Shown here in pieces: positions 19,045 to 28,602 of a stretch of DNA of 64,000 nucleotides. The stretch covers positions 186,001 to 250,000 of the forward strand of contig NZ_JYHV01000034.1 of the NCBI RefSeq assembly GCF_000952685.1, in the 5' to 3' direction. Under the pieces are notes generated by a model that was not told where the DNA came from, did not search any database, and worked only from the letters and a program-made list of their open reading frames with translations. How positions within the stretch are numbered: position 1 is the first letter of the stretch; each line of letters starts with the position of its first letter. A program made the translations under genes and the position numbers. The stretch comes from Stutzerimonas stutzeri (GTDB taxonomy: Bacteria > Pseudomonadota > Gammaproteobacteria > Pseudomonadales > Pseudomonadaceae).

Positions 19045-20219
19045 TGCGCCCATCCCTGTTGCTGGCCGCCGCCAGCCTGCTCCTCGGTGCCTGCGCCGCA
19101 CAACCGCTACGTGGCACCGGTGACCTTGGCGTGGTGGTAGAGCGTGCCACTGGCGCCCTGCAGATCGTCGAAACAACCGGCCAGATGCGCCTGGCCCGGA
19201 TTGAAGGATTGGGCGACCTGTCGCACGCGTCGGTGGTGTTCTCCCGCGACGAACGCTTCGCCTATGTCTTCGGACGCGACGGCGGGCTGACCAAAGTCGA
19301 CCTGCTACGCCGGCGCATCGACAAGCGCATCATCCAGGGCGGCAACAGCATCGGCGGAGCCATCAGCCAGGACGGCCACCTGATCGCCGTCGGTAACTAT
19401 GAACCAGGCGGGGTCAAGGTCTTCGACGCCGATAGCCTTGAGCTGGTGGCTGACATTCCGGCCACACCGCTGGCCGATGGCAGCCGCAACTCCCGCGTGG
19501 TCGGCGTCATCGACGCCCCTGGGCGGCGCTTCATCTACAGCCTGTTCGACACCAACGAAACCTGGCTGCTGGACTTCAGCCAGGGCAACACGCCGGCCAT
19601 CACCCGCTTCGAGGGCGTCGGCAAACAACCCTATGACGGCCTCTTGACCCCCGACGGGCGCTACTACATCGCCGGTCTGTTCGGCGAAGACGGCATGGCC
19701 AAGATAGACCTCTGGCACACCGCCCGCGGCGTCGAGCGAATCATCGACGGCTATGGCCGCGGCCAGGAAAAGCTGCCGGTCTACAAGATGCCGCACCTTG
19801 AAGGCTGGACGGTCGCCGGCAACCAGACTTTCGTGCCCGCCATCGGTCAGCACCGGGTGCTGGTGATGGACTCGCAAAGCTGGAAGCAGACCGATGCCAT
19901 CGACGTGGCCGGCCAGCCGGTGTTCGTCATGTCGCGTCCGGACACTCGGCAGATCTGGGTCAACTTCGCCCATCCCGACAACGGCAAGGTGCAGGTGATC
20001 GACAGCGAAACCCACGAGATCATCAGCACGCTGGAACCCGGCCCGGCGGTGCTGCATATGGAGTTCACTCCACGCGGCGAGCAGCTCTGGCTGTCGGTGC
20101 GCGACGGCAACGAGGTGCAGGTCTGGGATCCCTATGCGCTGAAGCTGATCAAGCGCCTGCCGGCCGACAGCCCGAGCGGGATCTTCTTCACCAGCCGCGC
20201 CCACGAGACGGGGTTGTGA
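19041..20219 (+). CDS. nirF: Haem d1 biosynthesis protein NirF
   Basis: A 392-residue protein related to the propeller domain of NirS. It has a signal with lipobox LLLGAC (cysteine at 18), indicating a periplasmic lipoprotein. NirF catalyses a late oxidation step of haem d1 synthesis. Translationally coupled with nirC, and nirD starts 1 bp after its stop. Confidence 0.93.
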   Translation: MMRPSLLLAAASLLLGACAAQPLRGTGDLGVVVERATGALQIVETTGQMRLARIEGLGDLSHASVVFSRDERFAYVFGRDGGLTKVDLLRRRIDKRIIQGGNSIGGAISQDGHLIAVGNYEPGGVKVFDADSLELVADIPATPLADGSRNSRVVGVIDAPGRRFIYSLFDTNETWLLDFSQGNTPAITRFEGVGKQPYDGLLTPDGRYYIAGLFGEDGMAKIDLWHTARGVERIIDGYGRGQEKLPVYKMPHLEGWTVAGNQTFVPAIGQHRVLVMDSQSWKQTDAIDVAGQPVFVMSRPDTRQIWVNFAHPDNGKVQVIDSETHEIISTLEPGPAVLHMEFTPRGEQLWLSVRDGNEVQVWDPYALKLIKRLPADSPSGIFFTSRAHETGL

Positions 20220-20220
20220 C

Positions 20221-20679
20221 ATGCAGATCGATCCGCTCAGCCGCCGCCTGATCGACCGCTTCCAGCACGGCATGCCACTGTGCGCCGAGCCTTACCGCGC
20301 CATGGCAGACGCCTTGGACTGCAGCGAAGCCGAGGTCCTTGCCTGCCTCGAACGCCTGGAGCACGGCGGCGGCCTGTCGCGCGTCGGTCCGGTGTTCGAG
20401 CACAGCCGCGCCGGCGCCAGCACCCTGGTCGCCTTGGCGGTCCCAGAGGCGCGCCTGGAGTCGGTCGCCGCCCGTATCAACAGCTATCCCGAAGTCAACC
20501 ACAACTACCTGCGCGAGCATCGCTACAACGTCTGGTTCGTGGTAACCGGCCCCGACCGCGCCCACGTCGATGCGCTGCTGGCACGGATCGAGGCGGAAAC
20601 CGAACTCACGCCGCTCGATCTGCCGATGCAGGCCGCCTACCGCATCGACCTCGGCTTCCCCATCGGAGACGCCTCATGA
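20221..20679 (+). CDS. nirD: Sirohaem decarboxylase subunit NirD
   Basis: A 152-residue AsnC/Lrp-like protein. NirD, NirL, NirG and NirH are related and together decarboxylate sirohaem to didecarboxysirohaem on the way to haem d1. A conserved [16 protein letters not shown] segment is present. Overlaps the nirL start by 4 bp. Confidence 0.9.
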   Translation: MQIDPLSRRLIDRFQHGMPLCAEPYRAMADALDCSEAEVLACLERLEHGGGLSRVGPVFEHSRAGASTLVALAVPEARLESVAARINSYPEVNHNYLREHRYNVWFVVTGPDRAHVDALLARIEAETELTPLDLPMQAAYRIDLGFPIGDAS

Positions 20680-21191
20680 ACGCCCTGCTCGACGATCTTC
20701 AGACGCTGCAATTGCGGCGCCTGCTCGAAGCGGGCCTGCCACTGGCCACCCGCCCCTATCAGCTGCTGGCCGAGCGCATTGGCGCCAGCGAAGAGACGGT
20801 GCTGGAGCAGGTCCGGCGTTGGAACGACAGCGGGCTGTTTCGCCGCATGGGGCTGGTCATCAAGCACCGCGCCCTGGGCTTTCGCGCCAACGCCATGTTG
20901 GTGATGGATATCCCGGACGAGATCGTCGACGCGGTCGGTCACAGTCTCGGCCAGGCCGCCGGTATCAACCTCTGTTATCAGCGGCCGCGACGTCTGCCGG
21001 ACTGGCCCTATAACCTGTTCTGCATGGTCCACGGCCGCGAGCGCGAGCAGGTCTGCCGGCTGATCGCCGCGCTGCTCGCCGAACACGGGCTCAGCGACGT
21101 GCCGCACCAGCTGCTGTTCAGTACCCGCGCGTTCAAACAATGCGGTGGCCGTTACGCCCCACCCGCGCGCCCGGTGGCCGCCCATGGATGA
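20676..21191 (+). CDS. nirL: Sirohaem decarboxylase subunit NirL
   Basis: A 171-residue AsnC/Lrp-like paralogue of NirD with an N-terminal helix-turn-helix-like half and the [21 protein letters not shown] segment, the counterpart of the substrate-site motif. The ATG lies in the end of nirD (ATGA overlap), and its stop overlaps the nirG start by 8 bp. The frame is open further upstream, but only over nirD. Confidence 0.9.
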   Translation: MNALLDDLQTLQLRRLLEAGLPLATRPYQLLAERIGASEETVLEQVRRWNDSGLFRRMGLVIKHRALGFRANAMLVMDIPDEIVDAVGHSLGQAAGINLCYQRPRRLPDWPYNLFCMVHGREREQVCRLIAALLAEHGLSDVPHQLLFSTRAFKQCGGRYAPPARPVAAHG

Positions 21192-21627
21192 GCTCGACCG
21201 GCGCCTGATCAATCGCCTGCAGCACGGCCTGCCGCTGGTCCGTCACCCCTGGCAGGCGCTGGCCGCGGAGCTGGACGCCGACGCCGCCCAGCTGCGCGAA
21301 CGCGTCCAGGCGCTGCTCGATGACGGCACCCTGACCCGCTTCGGGCCGATGTTCGATATCGAACGCCTCGGCGGCGCCTTTACCCTCGCCGCACTTTCGG
21401 TGCCGGAAGAGCGCTTCGATCGTATCGCCGAGCAGCTGGCGGCCATGCCCGAAGTAGCGCACAACTACCGCCGCGAACACGCCTGGAACATGTGGTTCGT
21501 GCTCGGCTGCGCCACGCCGCAGGGCATTGCCGAGACCATTGCGCGGATCGAAGCCGAGACCGGCCTGCCGGTGCTCAACCTGCCCAAGGAGGAGACCTAC
21601 CATGTCGGCCTGCACTTCGCCGTTTGA
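21184..21627 (+). CDS. nirG: Sirohaem decarboxylase subunit NirG
   Basis: A 147-residue AsnC/Lrp-like protein starting [15 protein letters not shown], similar to NirD ([17 protein letters not shown]). Part of the NirDLGH set for haem d1. Tight overlaps on both sides indicate coupled translation. Confidence 0.9.
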   Translation: MDELDRRLINRLQHGLPLVRHPWQALAAELDADAAQLRERVQALLDDGTLTRFGPMFDIERLGGAFTLAALSVPEERFDRIAEQLAAMPEVAHNYRREHAWNMWFVLGCATPQGIAETIARIEAETGLPVLNLPKEETYHVGLHFAV

Positions 21628-22114
21628 TCCCGCCGAGCAGGCCGAGCTGGCCGGCCGCCTGGTGTCGCTCACCGAAGGCGGGCTGCCGCTGGTGGACGAT
21701 CCCTGGGGCTGGCTCGCCGAGCGTCTGGACATCAGCGCCGACGCCACCCTGGCGCTGTTGCAGCAGCTGCAGGCCGACGGCGCTATTCGCCGCGTCGCCG
21801 CGGTTCCCAACCATTACCGCCTGGGCTATCGCCACAACGGAATGACCGTCTGGGATGTGGACGACACCAAGCTTGCCCGCCTCGGCCCGCTGATCGGCGA
21901 GCAGGCCTTCGTCAGCCATTGCTACCGTCGGCCACGGCAGGACGGCTGGCGCTACAACCTGTTCGCCATGGTGCACGGCCGCAGCGCAGAAGAGATCGAC
22001 GGCTACCGCGCGCAGATCCGCGCCTTGCTCGGTAGTGCCTGTCGCGCCGACGAGATGCTGGTCAGCAGCCGTATCCTCAAGAAGACCGGATTGCGTGTGG
22101 GCAGCCCTCGCTAG
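21602..22114 (+). CDS. nirH: Sirohaem decarboxylase subunit NirH
   Basis: A 170-residue paralogue of NirL (CYRRPRQDGWRYNLFAMVHG). The ATG at 21602 lies within nirG (26-bp overlap) with AAGGAGG close before it. Last gene of the first block. The next gene downstream is on the opposite strand. Confidence 0.9.
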   Translation: MSACTSPFDPAEQAELAGRLVSLTEGGLPLVDDPWGWLAERLDISADATLALLQQLQADGAIRRVAAVPNHYRLGYRHNGMTVWDVDDTKLARLGPLIGEQAFVSHCYRRPRQDGWRYNLFAMVHGRSAEEIDGYRAQIRALLGSACRADEMLVSSRILKKTGLRVGSPR

Positions 22115-22144
22115 CGCCGCCGCTAACGCGCTGCAGCCGGGCCA

Positions 22145-22375
22145 TCAGAACCGCCACTCGGGCTTGAACAGACCGACCACGAAGAAGAGCGTGGAGAAGC
22201 CCCACATTACCAGCGCATACAGGCGGATCTGCTCGGCATTCCAAGGCCAGGCGAACCAGTCCAGAACGACCATGCTCTTCCAGCCCTCGATCCACTGGGC
22301 CCCGCCCCAACTGATGATCCATTTCCAAAACGCGCTGTTGAGAAGGTAAAGCGCAACGAATTCGGTGGTGCTCAT
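22145..22375 (-). CDS. Small membrane protein antisense to the nir operon, 76 residues
   Basis: I do not recognise a family. The protein starts MSTTEFVALYLLNSAFWKW and ends ...FFVVGLFKPEWRF. It is rich in tryptophan (7 residues) and has two likely membrane segments (about 4-20 and 49-70). It runs against the nir genes and converges on nirH with a 30-bp gap, sharing a divergent promoter region of about 300 bp with nirJ. The ribosome site is weak. It may be a small membrane partner of denitrification, but the only support is location. Confidence 0.65.
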   Translation of the reverse strand: MSTTEFVALYLLNSAFWKWIISWGGAQWIEGWKSMVVLDWFAWPWNAEQIRLYALVMWGFSTLFFVVGLFKPEWRF

Positions 22376-22585
22376 TCAGCGTGTCCTGAAGATCCCTGCA
22401 AGGAAGCCGGGGAACCCGGCCAGGTGTTTATCCGCATCCCATCCAAACGGGACGCTTGCGACATTATCGGGACCGATTTCTTTGCGTCCACCACAGATCA
22501 TGGGCACGCGTTCCGTTTGTGAAGAAGGCCAAACCCAGCTCAGGTCTGTTCAAGGCGCATGTCCTTACCAGGACCAAGGCTTTTA

Positions 22586-22599
22586 TTGTTTCCAGTCAA
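22586..22599. promoter_or_regulatory. Possible ANR/DNR box before nirJ
   Basis: TTGTTTCCAGTCAA deviates from the consensus in the left half (TTGTT) and is centred about 81 bp before nirJ. It could supply a second promoter for nirJEN after the opposite-strand gene. It is weaker than the other boxes. Confidence 0.4.
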
Positions 22600-22673
22600 G
22601 GATTGGACGGTGTCGCTCGGAGATGCTGCGTCCATCGAACCACGCAAGACGCGTGACGCGGGGAGAGACGCTC

Positions 22674-23855
22674 ATGTTGAGAATCAGCCATTACCTGCGC
22701 GCCCTCGCCCGGCCCGCCATGCCGGTACTGGGCGCGCGCAGCACGGGTGCGGCGCGCCCGCCGGTGGTGATCTGGAACCTGTTGCGCCGTTGCAACCTGA
22801 CCTGCAAACACTGCTACGCGACCTCCGCCGACAGCGTGTTCCGCGACGAGCTGGGCACCGCCGAAGCACTCAAGGTGATCGATGATCTGCATGAAGCCGG
22901 CGTACGGGTATTGATCCTGTCCGGTGGCGAGCCGCTGCTGCGCGAGGACATCTTCGAATTGTCCGAGTACGCGCGCCTACGCGGTTTCTTCGTCGCGCTG
23001 TCAACCAATGGCACGTTGATCGACGAGCGCAACATCGAGCGGATCGCCGCGGCGAAGTACGACTACGTGGGCATCAGCATCGACGGGCTCGAAGCAGTGC
23101 ACGACGACTGGCGCCAGCTCAAGGGCAGCTTCGCCGCGTCCATGCACGCCATCGACCTGTGCCGCCAGCACGGCATCCGGGTCGGCCTGCGCACCACCCT
23201 GACGCAGAACAACTACCCGCAACTGCCGGCTCTGCTGGCGCTGATGCGCGAGCACGACGTGCAGAAGTTCTACCTCTCGCACCTCAACTACAGCGGGCGC
23301 GGCAAACGCAGCCGCAAGGCCGACGCCCATCACCAAATGACCCGCGACGCCATGTACCAGCTGTTCGAGCAGGCCTGGGACGACGTGCAACACGGCCGCG
23401 AAACCGATTTCGTCAGTGGCAACAACGACGCCGACGCCGTGCTCCTGCTGCAGTGGGTCGAGCAGCGATTGCCGGAGCACCGTGACCGCCTGGAGCGGAT
23501 GCTGCGTGCCTGGGGTGGCAACGCCTCGGGCAGCGGCATCGCCAACATCGACAACATCGGCGACGTGCACCCGGACACCTACTGGTGGCAGCACACCGTC
23601 GGCAATGTGCGCCGACAGCCGTTCCGCGAGCTGTGGCTGGACAAGCCCGAGCCGCTGCTCACCGAGCTGCGCCAGCATCCGCGCGCCATTGGCGGGCGCT
23701 GCGCCGAGTGTCGCTGGCTGTCGATCTGCAACGGCAATACGCGCACCCGCGCCTGGGCCGAAGGAAACCTCTGGGGCGAAGACCCCGGTTGCTACCTCAG
23801 CGATCAGGAGATCGGTTTGCCGCAACCGCAGCGCATCCCCAGCCTCTCCATTTGA
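22674..23855 (+). CDS. nirJ: Radical SAM haem d1 biosynthesis protein NirJ
   Basis: A 393-residue radical SAM enzyme with the 4Fe-4S motif CNLTCKHC (residues about 40-47), GGEPLL and a C-terminal SPASM-like cysteine region (CAECRWLSICNGNTRTR). It removes propionate side chains from didecarboxysirohaem to form the d1 oxo groups. The ATG at 22674 has GGGGAGAG ahead. Upstream in-frame extension is not supported. It heads nirJEN. Confidence 0.95.
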   Translation: MLRISHYLRALARPAMPVLGARSTGAARPPVVIWNLLRRCNLTCKHCYATSADSVFRDELGTAEALKVIDDLHEAGVRVLILSGGEPLLREDIFELSEYARLRGFFVALSTNGTLIDERNIERIAAAKYDYVGISIDGLEAVHDDWRQLKGSFAASMHAIDLCRQHGIRVGLRTTLTQNNYPQLPALLALMREHDVQKFYLSHLNYSGRGKRSRKADAHHQMTRDAMYQLFEQAWDDVQHGRETDFVSGNNDADAVLLLQWVEQRLPEHRDRLERMLRAWGGNASGSGIANIDNIGDVHPDTYWWQHTVGNVRRQPFRELWLDKPEPLLTELRQHPRAIGGRCAECRWLSICNGNTRTRAWAEGNLWGEDPGCYLSDQEIGLPQPQRIPSLSI

Positions 23856-23919
23856 TACCGAGCGCGGCCCCGAGGCCGCCCAAGACCTACCGCAGTCCGA
23901 CGAGATTTCAGGAGTTCGC

Positions 23920-24765
23920 ATGGATCAGCCAATCACCCTCCCCGCTTCGCTCGGCGCCACGTTGGCCCCGGGCGAAGTCGCCTTGATCGGCGCCGGCCCC
24001 GGCGACCCCGGGCTGCTCACGCTGCGGGCCTGGAGCCTGCTGCAACAGGCCGATGCGGTGGTCTACGACCGCCTGGTCAGCAATGATCTGATGCAACTGT
24101 TGCCGGCCGGCTGCGTCCGCCACTACGTCGGCAAGACCAGCGGTTACCACAGCCTGCCGCAACCACAGATCAATCAGCTACTGGTGGACCTGGCGCAACA
24201 GAACCTGCGTGTGGTGAGGCTCAAGGGCGGCGACCCTTTCATCTTCGGCCGCGGTGCCGAAGAGCTCGAGTATCTGTTGAAGCGCGGCATCAATGGTCAG
24301 GTGGTGCCGGGCGTAACCGCAGCGGCTGGCTGCAGCGCCTATGCCGGCATTCCGCTGACCCACCGCGACCTGGCGCACTCCTGCCAGTTCATTACTGGTC
24401 ACCTGCAGGAGGACGGCGCCCTGCAACTACCCTGGAGCAGCCTGGTCGAGGGCAAGCAGACCCTGGTGTTCTACATGGGCCTGGCCGCACTCGGCGAGAT
24501 CTCGCGCAACCTGATTGCCGCCGGCCTGCCGGTCGATACCCCCGCCGCGCTGATCGGCAATGGCACTCGCGCCGACCAGCGCGTGGTGCGCTGCAGCCTC
24601 AAGCAACTGCCGGGCATGGCGCAGACGCACCAGCTGCTGCCGCCGACGCTCACCGTGATCGGCCAGGTGGTTGGCCTGTTCGCCGACACCGCACTGGAGT
24701 TCCCCGCTCGGATGCTGGCCACACGTCAGGCGCAACCCGTCCAACAGGAGGCCCTATGCGAGTAG
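23920..24765 (+). CDS. nirE: Uroporphyrinogen-III C-methyltransferase NirE
   Basis: A 281-residue SAM-dependent methyltransferase (IGAGPGDPGLLT, LKGGDPFIFGRG, PGVTAAAGCSAYAGIPLTHR). It converts uroporphyrinogen III to precorrin-2, the first committed step of haem d1. CAGGAG precedes the ATG. Its end overlaps nirN by 10 bp. Confidence 0.95.
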   Translation: MDQPITLPASLGATLAPGEVALIGAGPGDPGLLTLRAWSLLQQADAVVYDRLVSNDLMQLLPAGCVRHYVGKTSGYHSLPQPQINQLLVDLAQQNLRVVRLKGGDPFIFGRGAEELEYLLKRGINGQVVPGVTAAAGCSAYAGIPLTHRDLAHSCQFITGHLQEDGALQLPWSSLVEGKQTLVFYMGLAALGEISRNLIAAGLPVDTPAALIGNGTRADQRVVRCSLKQLPGMAQTHQLLPPTLTVIGQVVGLFADTALEFPARMLATRQAQPVQQEALCE

Positions 24766-26249
24766 TCCCGGTTCTTCTTTTGGCATGGTCTGGCGCAATT
24801 CAGGCGGCGCCGGAGGTGGTCAGCCTGGAACAGGCCAGCGCGCTCTACGAGCAGCATTGCCTGAGCTGCCACGGCGTCAACCGCCTCGGCGGCGCCGGCC
24901 CGGCGTTGCTGCCGGAAAGCCTCAGCCGGCTCAAGCCGGACGAGGCCCGCGCGGTGATCCATGACGGCCGGCCAGCCAGCCAGATGGCGGCCTTTGGCGA
25001 TCGCCTCGACGCCGCTCAGATCGACGGCTTGGTCAACTACCTCTACCAGCCGGCCGCCACCCCGCCGACCTGGAGCGACGATGACATCCGCACCAGCCAC
25101 CGAATCCTTGCCGACGTGAAGGCTTTGCCGAGCACGCCGCAGCACGGCGCCGATCCGCTCAACCTGTTCGTCGTGGTCGAGGCCGGCAATCACCACGTTC
25201 GCGTGCTGGACGGTGATCGCTTCGAGGAGCTGGCCAACTTCCCGTCGCACTTCGCCCTGCACGGCGGGCCGAAGTTCTCGCCGGACGGCCGCTTCGTCTA
25301 CTTCGCCTCGCGCGACGGCTGGGTCAGCGTCTACGACCTTCACAACCTGACCATGATCGCCGAGGTGCGCGCCGGCCTGAATACCCGCAACCTGGCCGTC
25401 AGCAATGATGGCCGCTGGGTGTTGGTAGGCAACTACCTGCCAGGCAATCTGGTGCTGCTCGACGCCCATGACCTGTCGCTGGTCAAGCACATCCCGGCGG
25501 TCGCCGTCGACGGCACGCCGTCGCGGGTCAGCGCGGTCTACACCGCGCCGCCGCGAGACAGCTTCGTGGTCGCGCTGAAGGACGTTAAGGAAGCCTGGGA
25601 GCTGTCCTATGCCGGCACACCGAACTTCCAGCCACGGCGCATCCCGGCTGCGGACTTTCTTGACGACTTTTCCTTTACCCCGGACTACCACTACCTGCTG
25701 GCCACCTCGCGCAAGGCCCTCGGCGGCCAGGTCATCGATCTGGACACCGGCGAGGCGGTCACTGACATTCCGCTGCCGGGCATGCCGCACCTCGGTTCGG
25801 GCATTTACTGGAAACGCGACGGCCAGTGGATCTTCGCCACACCCAACGTCAGCAAGGGACTGATCTCGGTGCTCGACCTCGACACCTGGAGGCTTGTCAA
25901 GGAGATTCCCACCGAAGGGCCGGGCTTTTTCATGCGCAGCCACCTGAACTCGAAATACGCCTGGACCGATGTGTTCTTCGGCCCGAACAACGACGCCGTA
26001 CACCTGATCGACAAGCAGACCCTGGAAGTCGCCCATACCCTGCGTCCGATGCCTGGCAAGAACGCCGCCCATGTCGAGTTCACCAACGACGGCCGCTATG
26101 CCCTGCTCAGCGTCTGGGATACCAATGGCGCGCTGATCGTCTACGACGCCAAGACCCTGGAAGAGATCAAGCGCATCCCGATGAACAAGCCCTCTGGCAA
26201 GTACAACGTCGGCAACAAGATCGAGTTTGCCGAAGGCACCTCCCACTAG
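24756..26249 (+). CDS. nirN: Haem d1 dehydrogenase/insertion protein NirN
   Basis: A 497-residue NirS-like periplasmic protein with a signal peptide (to about residue 18), a haem c motif CLSCH (C35, C38, H39) and a d1-binding propeller. NirN catalyses the last step, the dihydro-haem d1 to d1 dehydrogenation, and hands the cofactor to NirS. Last gene of the nir cluster. Confidence 0.93.
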   Translation: MRVVPVLLLAWSGAIQAAPEVVSLEQASALYEQHCLSCHGVNRLGGAGPALLPESLSRLKPDEARAVIHDGRPASQMAAFGDRLDAAQIDGLVNYLYQPAATPPTWSDDDIRTSHRILADVKALPSTPQHGADPLNLFVVVEAGNHHVRVLDGDRFEELANFPSHFALHGGPKFSPDGRFVYFASRDGWVSVYDLHNLTMIAEVRAGLNTRNLAVSNDGRWVLVGNYLPGNLVLLDAHDLSLVKHIPAVAVDGTPSRVSAVYTAPPRDSFVVALKDVKEAWELSYAGTPNFQPRRIPAADFLDDFSFTPDYHYLLATSRKALGGQVIDLDTGEAVTDIPLPGMPHLGSGIYWKRDGQWIFATPNVSKGLISVLDLDTWRLVKEIPTEGPGFFMRSHLNSKYAWTDVFFGPNNDAVHLIDKQTLEVAHTLRPMPGKNAAHVEFTNDGRYALLSVWDTNGALIVYDAKTLEEIKRIPMNKPSGKYNVGNKIEFAEGTSH

Positions 26250-26308
26250 ATCGGCTCAGGCTTCAGGCGGTTATCCGCGCCTGAGGCCTAGCGTCTGCGG
26301 TTGTTTTT

Positions 26309-26349
26309 TATCATTCCAACCTGCTTTCATATCATTCCCTTTGATATGA
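26309..26349. promoter_or_regulatory. Palindromic operator-like region before the LysR gene
   Basis: TCATATCA-N7-TGATATGA at 26327-26349 is a perfect 8-bp inverted repeat, 9 bp before the start codon. The 9-mer TATCATTCC occurs at 26309 and 26330, 21 bp apart (two helical turns). Such sites beside LysR genes are often autoregulatory, and that is inferred here. Confidence 0.65.
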
Positions 26350-26358
26350 GCCCTTCCC

Positions 26359-27219
26359 ATGGACATCGATCTCGCCCGTACTTTTCTCGAGATCATTCGC
26401 AGCGGCAGCTTCATCGCTACTGCCGACCGTTTGCACATCACCCAGACGGCGGTGACCGCGCGGGTACGTAGCCTGGAAACACAGCTCGGTTGCCGACTGT
26501 TCATACGCAATCGCGCCGGGGCGCGGCTAACCGCCGATGGGGAGCGCTTTGTCGCCTACGCCACGCAGCTGGTGCAGACCTGGGAAACGGCGCGACGCGA
26601 CCTGCCGCTGCCGCGTGGCTACGACAAGCTGTTGTCACTCGGTGCCGAGATGAGCCTGTGCAACCCGCTGATGCTCGCCTGGGTGCAGCGCCTGCGCCAG
26701 GTGATGCCCGACCACGCGCTGCGCAACGAGGTGGCCAGCGGCGATGAGCTGCAGAAGCAGCTCGATCTGGGCGCGCTGGACGCGGCATTGCTGCATCAGC
26801 CCGAATACTGGCCGGGCCTGCAGGTGGAGCAGTTGCTGGAGGAAAAACTTATCCAGGTGGTGCATGCGAGCGAGCCGGATCCTTATCTCTACGTCGACTG
26901 GGGTCCGGCGTTTCGTCAGCAGCACGACCTGTCGCTGCCCGGGCACATGCGCGCCGCATTGTCGTTCAGCCTGGGCCCGCTGGCGCTGCAGTATCTGGTC
27001 CAGTGCGGCGGGCGCGGCTACTTCCGCACGCGTGTGGTGCAGCGCTATCTCGATGAGGGCGTGCTCAAGCGCGTCGAGCAGGCGCCGGAATTCAGCTATC
27101 CGGTCTATCTGGTCCACTCTCGTGCGGCGCAATCGCCGGCGCTGCTCAAGGCGCTGGAGCTGCTACGCGAGGTCGCCCGGGACGATTACGACTGGTCGCG
27201 CTGGGCCTATGAAATCTGA
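26359..27219 (+). CDS. LysR-family transcriptional regulator
   Basis: A 286-residue regulator with an N-terminal winged helix (MDIDLARTFLEIIRSGSFIATADRLHITQTAVTAR region) and a substrate-binding domain of periplasmic-protein fold. The inducer is unknown. It follows nirN by about 110 bp on the same strand, without an ANR/DNR box, and has a palindrome just before the start. There is no obvious ribosome site. It may control the HPP-CBS gene or a distant locus. Confidence 0.9.
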   Translation: MDIDLARTFLEIIRSGSFIATADRLHITQTAVTARVRSLETQLGCRLFIRNRAGARLTADGERFVAYATQLVQTWETARRDLPLPRGYDKLLSLGAEMSLCNPLMLAWVQRLRQVMPDHALRNEVASGDELQKQLDLGALDAALLHQPEYWPGLQVEQLLEEKLIQVVHASEPDPYLYVDWGPAFRQQHDLSLPGHMRAALSFSLGPLALQYLVQCGGRGYFRTRVVQRYLDEGVLKRVEQAPEFSYPVYLVHSRAAQSPALLKALELLREVARDDYDWSRWAYEI

Positions 27220-27462
27220 ACCGGCACGGCCCTCGAGTGCTCGGCCCACTTCATCCAGCGCACTTACACGTGGGGGCGAATCGCTCCGGCTGACGCCCCG
27301 TCACTGAGCCGGATCGCCACGGGTAGCCAGGGCGGATTCAGCGCTTCTAGCACATCCGGCGGAGACGAATGCACGACCGCAACCAATGGTTCAGGCGCTC
27401 TCGCAAGGGCTCTGCTTGCTCGCCGAGGGGTTGCCTTGCCGCCTGCACCAGCAGGGCGCAAG

Positions 27463-28602
27463 TCAGTCGGGCAGATGCTTGAGCCAGTTCCGGTAGAGCG
27501 CGGCAATGAGGTCGGTCTGAGTGATCATGCCGACCAGCCGCTGCTGATCGTCGACCACCGGTAGGCAATGCAGGCCGCGGTCGGAGAGGAGGAACACCAG
27601 GTCGACCATGTGGCAGTCCTGGGTTACCGAGACCACGGGCGTGCTCATGATCGTGCGTAACTGGACGCCGCGAAGGAACTTGAGCTGGCCGAACTTGATC
27701 CGTGCCGACGCTGGCTGGAAGTGCTTGAGCAGATCGACCAGGGTGACGATACCCACCAGCCGTTGGCTGTCGGGCTCCAGCACCGGGAAGGAGTGCAGGC
27801 GGTGTTCGCGCAAGGTTTGCCAGGCCCGTTGAATCGAGCAATCCGGCGTGCCCCAGTAGAGATCGCGGGACATGATATCGGCCGCGGTGATCTCGCCCAT
27901 GCTGCGCCGCAATGCATGTTTTTCGGTCTGCTTGATCAGCTGGGCGAGATCGTCCCGGGTCACGTCGACGTACTCACCGAAGTCTGCCAACGCCTGCTCG
28001 ACGTCGTCCTCGCTGAAGCTCATGCGTTCGCTGGGCAAGGGATCATGGGTGTGATGCGGGTTGTCTTTTTGCGGGCGCGGTTTCGGATAGGCATGTCCGC
28101 TGAGGTTGTTGTAGATCAACGCAACCGTGACCAACAACAGCGAGTTGAATGCGACCGGATAGAGCAACTGAAAACCGTAGGCATGTAGCTCCGGGGTGCC
28201 AATCACCGCCACCAACGCCAGCGCCGCGCTGGGCGGGTGCAGGCAACGCAGGCCGAACAGGCAGACGATCGTCAAGGTTCCGGTCAGGCCGGCAGCCGTC
28301 GCCACCGGAAGATCAGTGGCGCCCAGCGCGACACCAATCGCAGTCGCCAATAGATTGCCGGCGGTCACCGACCATGGCTGGGCGAAGGGACTCGACGATG
28401 CGGCAAACAACAATACAGCCGACGCGGCTGTCGGCGCTGCCAATGGCAGGGTGATCGAGACACCGAAAAGCAGGGCTCCGGCCGGGATAACCACGAGTAG
28501 CGCCAGACCAATACCGATTGCCGCGCGCAGCCATTCCGCGGGACGTGCCGAAAGCGGCGCCGGTGCGAAGGATCGGCACCAGTCGAGAAGACGTTGTTGC
28601 AT
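27463..28602 (-). CDS. HPP-family membrane protein with two CBS domains
   Basis: A 379-residue protein: N-terminal HPP domain with four or five membrane spans (about 20-165, with the motif LRCLHPPSAAL), then a cytoplasmic linker and a CBS pair (about 235-375) that could bind adenine nucleotides. Some plant and cyanobacterial HPP proteins transport nitrite, which makes the position between nir and nos notable, but substrate here is unknown. Start MQQRLLDW preceded by GCAGG. The longer upstream extension is not supported. Confidence 0.85.
   Translation of the reverse strand: MQQRLLDWCRSFAPAPLSARPAEWLRAAIGIGLALLVVIPAGALLFGVSITLPLAAPTAASAVLLFAASSSPFAQPWSVTAGNLLATAIGVALGATDLPVATAAGLTGTLTIVCLFGLRCLHPPSAALALVAVIGTPELHAYGFQLLYPVAFNSLLLVTVALIYNNLSGHAYPKPRPQKDNPHHTHDPLPSERMSFSEDDVEQALADFGEYVDVTRDDLAQLIKQTEKHALRRSMGEITAADIMSRDLYWGTPDCSIQRAWQTLREHRLHSFPVLEPDSQRLVGIVTLVDLLKHFQPASARIKFGQLKFLRGVQLRTIMSTPVVSVTQDCHMVDLVFLLSDRGLHCLPVVDDQQRLVGMITQTDLIAALYRNWLKHLPD

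Noticed and set aside
27220..27462. Possible small gene between the LysR and HPP genes
   Set aside because: No frame has a ribosome site or recognisable motif. The minus-strand frame there only continues past the HPP stop.
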